NCBI GenBank assembly: GCA_002376965.1 | Contig: DFOV01000445.1 | Span: 1 to 8,425 of the forward strand | Direction: 5' to 3' | Length of the DNA stretch: 8,425 nucleotides | From: Gammaproteobacteria bacterium UBA3532 | GTDB taxonomy: Bacteria > Pseudomonadota > Gammaproteobacteria > Enterobacterales > UBA3532 | Shown: positions 7,475 to 8,425 of the stretch, piece after piece | How positions within the stretch are numbered: position 1 is the first letter of the stretch | Layout: each line of letters starts with the position of its first letter | Notes under the pieces: model-generated | What the model saw: the letters and a program-made list of their open reading frames with translations, nothing else | Databases searched by the model: none | What the model was told of the DNA's origin: nothing | Program-made: the position numbers and the translations under genes

Positions 7475-7487
7475 TGAGAATATTTCA
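7475..7487. promoter_or_regulatory. Candidate LysR/MetR-type operator in the divergent intergenic region
   Basis: TGAGAATATTTCA matches the MetR consensus as I remember it (TGAANNTNNTTCA) at all fixed positions but one, the fourth base being G instead of A. It sits 8 bases upstream of the LysR ATG and 75 bases upstream of the GST ATG. That position would suit autorepression and divergent activation. The only support is a 13-base motif match in an AT-rich region, so it remains tentative. Confidence 0.4.
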
Positions 7488-7551
7488 TTATTTTAATAGT
7501 TGATTCTAGTATACAGTGGTATTCGATGTTCACAACACATTCATTACCAAC

Positions 7552-7556
7552 AAGGA
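7552..7556 (+). promoter_or_regulatory. Shine-Dalgarno site that sets the GST start
   Basis: AAGGA lies six bases before ATG 7563, an ideal spacing. This fixes the start of the glutathione S-transferase at 7563 rather than at the in-frame upstream TTG at 7500. The upstream reading would add 21 residues unlike any GST N-terminus. Confidence 0.8.
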
Positions 7557-7562
7557 ACCAAA

Positions 7563-8192
7563 ATGAATACACTCTACTATCTCACCGGAACGTGCTCTTT
7601 GGCCGTGCATATCATGCTCAACAAACTGAGTATCCCCTATCAACTCAAGTTAATTAAACTGTTAGAAGGCGAAGGGCAAACTCCTGAATACAAAGCAGTA
7701 AGCCCCTTAGGCAAAGTACCTGTTTTAGATTTTGAAGGCGAACGCCTGCGTGAAGTTTCCGGTATTTTACTAACGTTGGCAGAACGTCATCCCGACAGCC
7801 AGCTGCTACCAGAAGCTGGCTCTCAGCAACGCCACCAGGCGTACCAATGGCTGAGCTTCGTCGCCACCGAGCTCCACTGCCAATTTACACCGGCTTTTCT
7901 TCCTCAGCGCTACACAACAGGCCAGGAGCTGGATGAAGTTAAAGAAGCCTCCGTTCAACGCCTGCACCAACGCTTTGCCATTTTGGAGCAGCACTTTGCC
8001 AATCAGCCATTTCTCATAGGCGAACAGCTCTATTGTGGCGACTATTACCTGTATGTTGTTCTAAGCTGGATGGGCCGAATAGGCATCGATCTAAGCGAAT
8101 ATAAATCGCTCTGGGCCTACTACCAACGCATGGATGCGCTGCCAGAGGTGGTAAAAACACGTGCCATTGAACGGGAAAATATGGCTGCTTAA
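7563..8192 (+). CDS. Glutathione S-transferase, beta-class-like, 209 aa
   Basis: Cytosolic GST with a thioredoxin-like N-terminal domain (about 1-77) and an all-helical C-terminal domain (about 86-205). It lines up by eye with E. coli GstA: LYYLTGTCSLAVHIML matches the KPGACSLASHI segment, giving the beta-class cysteine as Cys11. SPLGKVPVL (47-55) carries the conserved cis-Pro54. ATELHCQFTPAF (101-112) matches ATELHKGFTPLF, giving His105 for the catalytic His106. GDYYLYVVL (159-167) carries the conserved Asp of the helix-6 capping box. It probably conjugates or reduces electrophiles using glutathione; the substrate is unknown. An oddity is the glutathione-binding Glu-Ser/Gly step, which here reads Glu64-Val65. 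The Lys-rich gene is convergent downstream. The divergent LysR gene is the likely regulator. Confidence 0.95.
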   Translation: MNTLYYLTGTCSLAVHIMLNKLSIPYQLKLIKLLEGEGQTPEYKAVSPLGKVPVLDFEGERLREVSGILLTLAERHPDSQLLPEAGSQQRHQAYQWLSFVATELHCQFTPAFLPQRYTTGQELDEVKEASVQRLHQRFAILEQHFANQPFLIGEQLYCGDYYLYVVLSWMGRIGIDLSEYKSLWAYYQRMDALPEVVKTRAIERENMAA

Positions 8193-8213
8193 AAATTGAG
8201 AGCTTCTTAAAAT

Positions 8214-8239
8214 AGCCTCGCAGACTTGGCTGTGAGGCT
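8214..8239. terminator. Hairpin terminator between convergent genes
   Basis: AGCCTCGCAG (8214-8223), loop ACTTGG, CTGTGAGGCT (8230-8239): a 10-bp stem with one G-T wobble. It begins 22 bases after the GST stop and ends 20 bases before the stop codon of the minus-strand Lys-rich gene. Read on the minus strand the stem is followed by ATTTTAAG. On the plus strand it is followed by TTCATAG and preceded by an A-rich stretch. It could serve both genes, with a slightly better tail for the minus-strand one. Confidence 0.65.
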
Positions 8240-8259
8240 TCATAGTTTGGATCAACTTG

Positions 8260-8425
8260 CTATTTTTTCTTCGACTTTTTCGACTTATTGGTAGACTTTT
8301 TCTTACTGACTTTTTTAGCCGAAACACCACGCTTTTTCGACTTCTTATCTTTTTTCTTAGCTGACTTTTTGTCAGCCTTCTTATCGGACTTTTTATCCTT
8401 AGTTTGTTTCTTGGTTTGTTTCTTG
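8260..8425 (-). CDS. Lysine-rich C-terminal tail of a gene entering from the right (partial)
   Basis: Only the last 54 codons and the TAG stop (8260-8262) are in the window; the frame is open to the right edge. Of these 54 residues 29 are Lys, the rest mainly Ser, Asp, Ala, Thr and Gln, with two KKQT units and many KKS/DKK steps, ending KSKKSKKK. Such tails are typically disordered and bind nucleic acid or other polyanions. They occur on histone H1-like proteins and as extensions of DNA- or RNA-acting enzymes. Nothing of the main domain is visible, so the protein cannot be identified. The unbroken frame through highly biased codons (AAG and AAA), a stop codon just before a hairpin terminator, and the gene spacing all argue that this is real coding sequence. 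Another reading of this stretch (8091-8330, minus) overlaps the GST gene and is not credible. Confidence 0.7.
   Translation of the reverse strand, partial: KKQTKKQTKDKKSDKKADKKSAKKKDKKSKKRGVSAKKVSKKKSTNKSKKSKKK

Noticed and set aside
7500..7562. Upstream TTG start extending the GST by 21 residues
   Set aside because: ATG 7563 has a well-spaced AAGGA and gives the standard GST N-terminus; the extension would occupy the divergent promoter region.

Overview
The window looks like chromosomal DNA from a gammaproteobacterium, probably a marine or environmental one. This is inferred from gene content, since no marker gene is present: a 7TM-DISM hybrid histidine kinase, a composite GGDEF-EAL protein with a coiled-coil/PAS front end, a MetR-like LysR regulator and a beta-class-like glutathione S-transferase. 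Base composition is mixed by eye, and no transposase, integrase, tRNA, rRNA or CRISPR array is visible.

Layout from left to right. (1) Positions 1-2150, minus strand: most of a membrane hybrid sensor histidine kinase, with its C-terminal receiver domain cut by the window edge. (2) Positions 2310-3713, plus strand, divergent from the kinase: a 467-residue conserved soluble protein of unknown function, followed by a strong 11-bp hairpin. (3) Positions 3879-5795, plus strand: a bifunctional-type c-di-GMP enzyme whose GGDEF and EAL motifs both look intact. (4) Positions 5796-6007: a decaying 17-bp tandem array that runs directly into a 130-bp inverted-repeat element, which folds as a long stem carrying two internal hairpins. 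The element covers the last codons and stop of the next gene. (5) Positions 5987-7466, minus strand: a LysR/MetR-type regulator followed 4 bp later by a small gluconokinase-like P-loop kinase, apparently one operon. (6) Positions 7563-8192, plus strand: a glutathione S-transferase divergent from the regulator, with a MetR-like palindrome between them. (7) Positions 8260-8425, minus strand: the lysine-rich C-terminal tail of a gene that continues outside the window, separated from the GST gene by a hairpin terminator.

Two functional themes can be inferred. The left half is signalling: a hybrid kinase that probably senses an extracellular ligand, and a c-di-GMP turnover enzyme. The right half is a compact regulator/kinase/GST cluster in the usual LysR divergent arrangement, so the regulator may control the GST gene. 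The least ordinary feature is the structured element between the convergent c-di-GMP and kinase genes. It appears to have given the kinase its C-terminus, and in plus-strand RNA it shows GGA-bearing hairpin loops resembling CsrA/RsmA sites. I found no obvious new defence or biosynthetic system.
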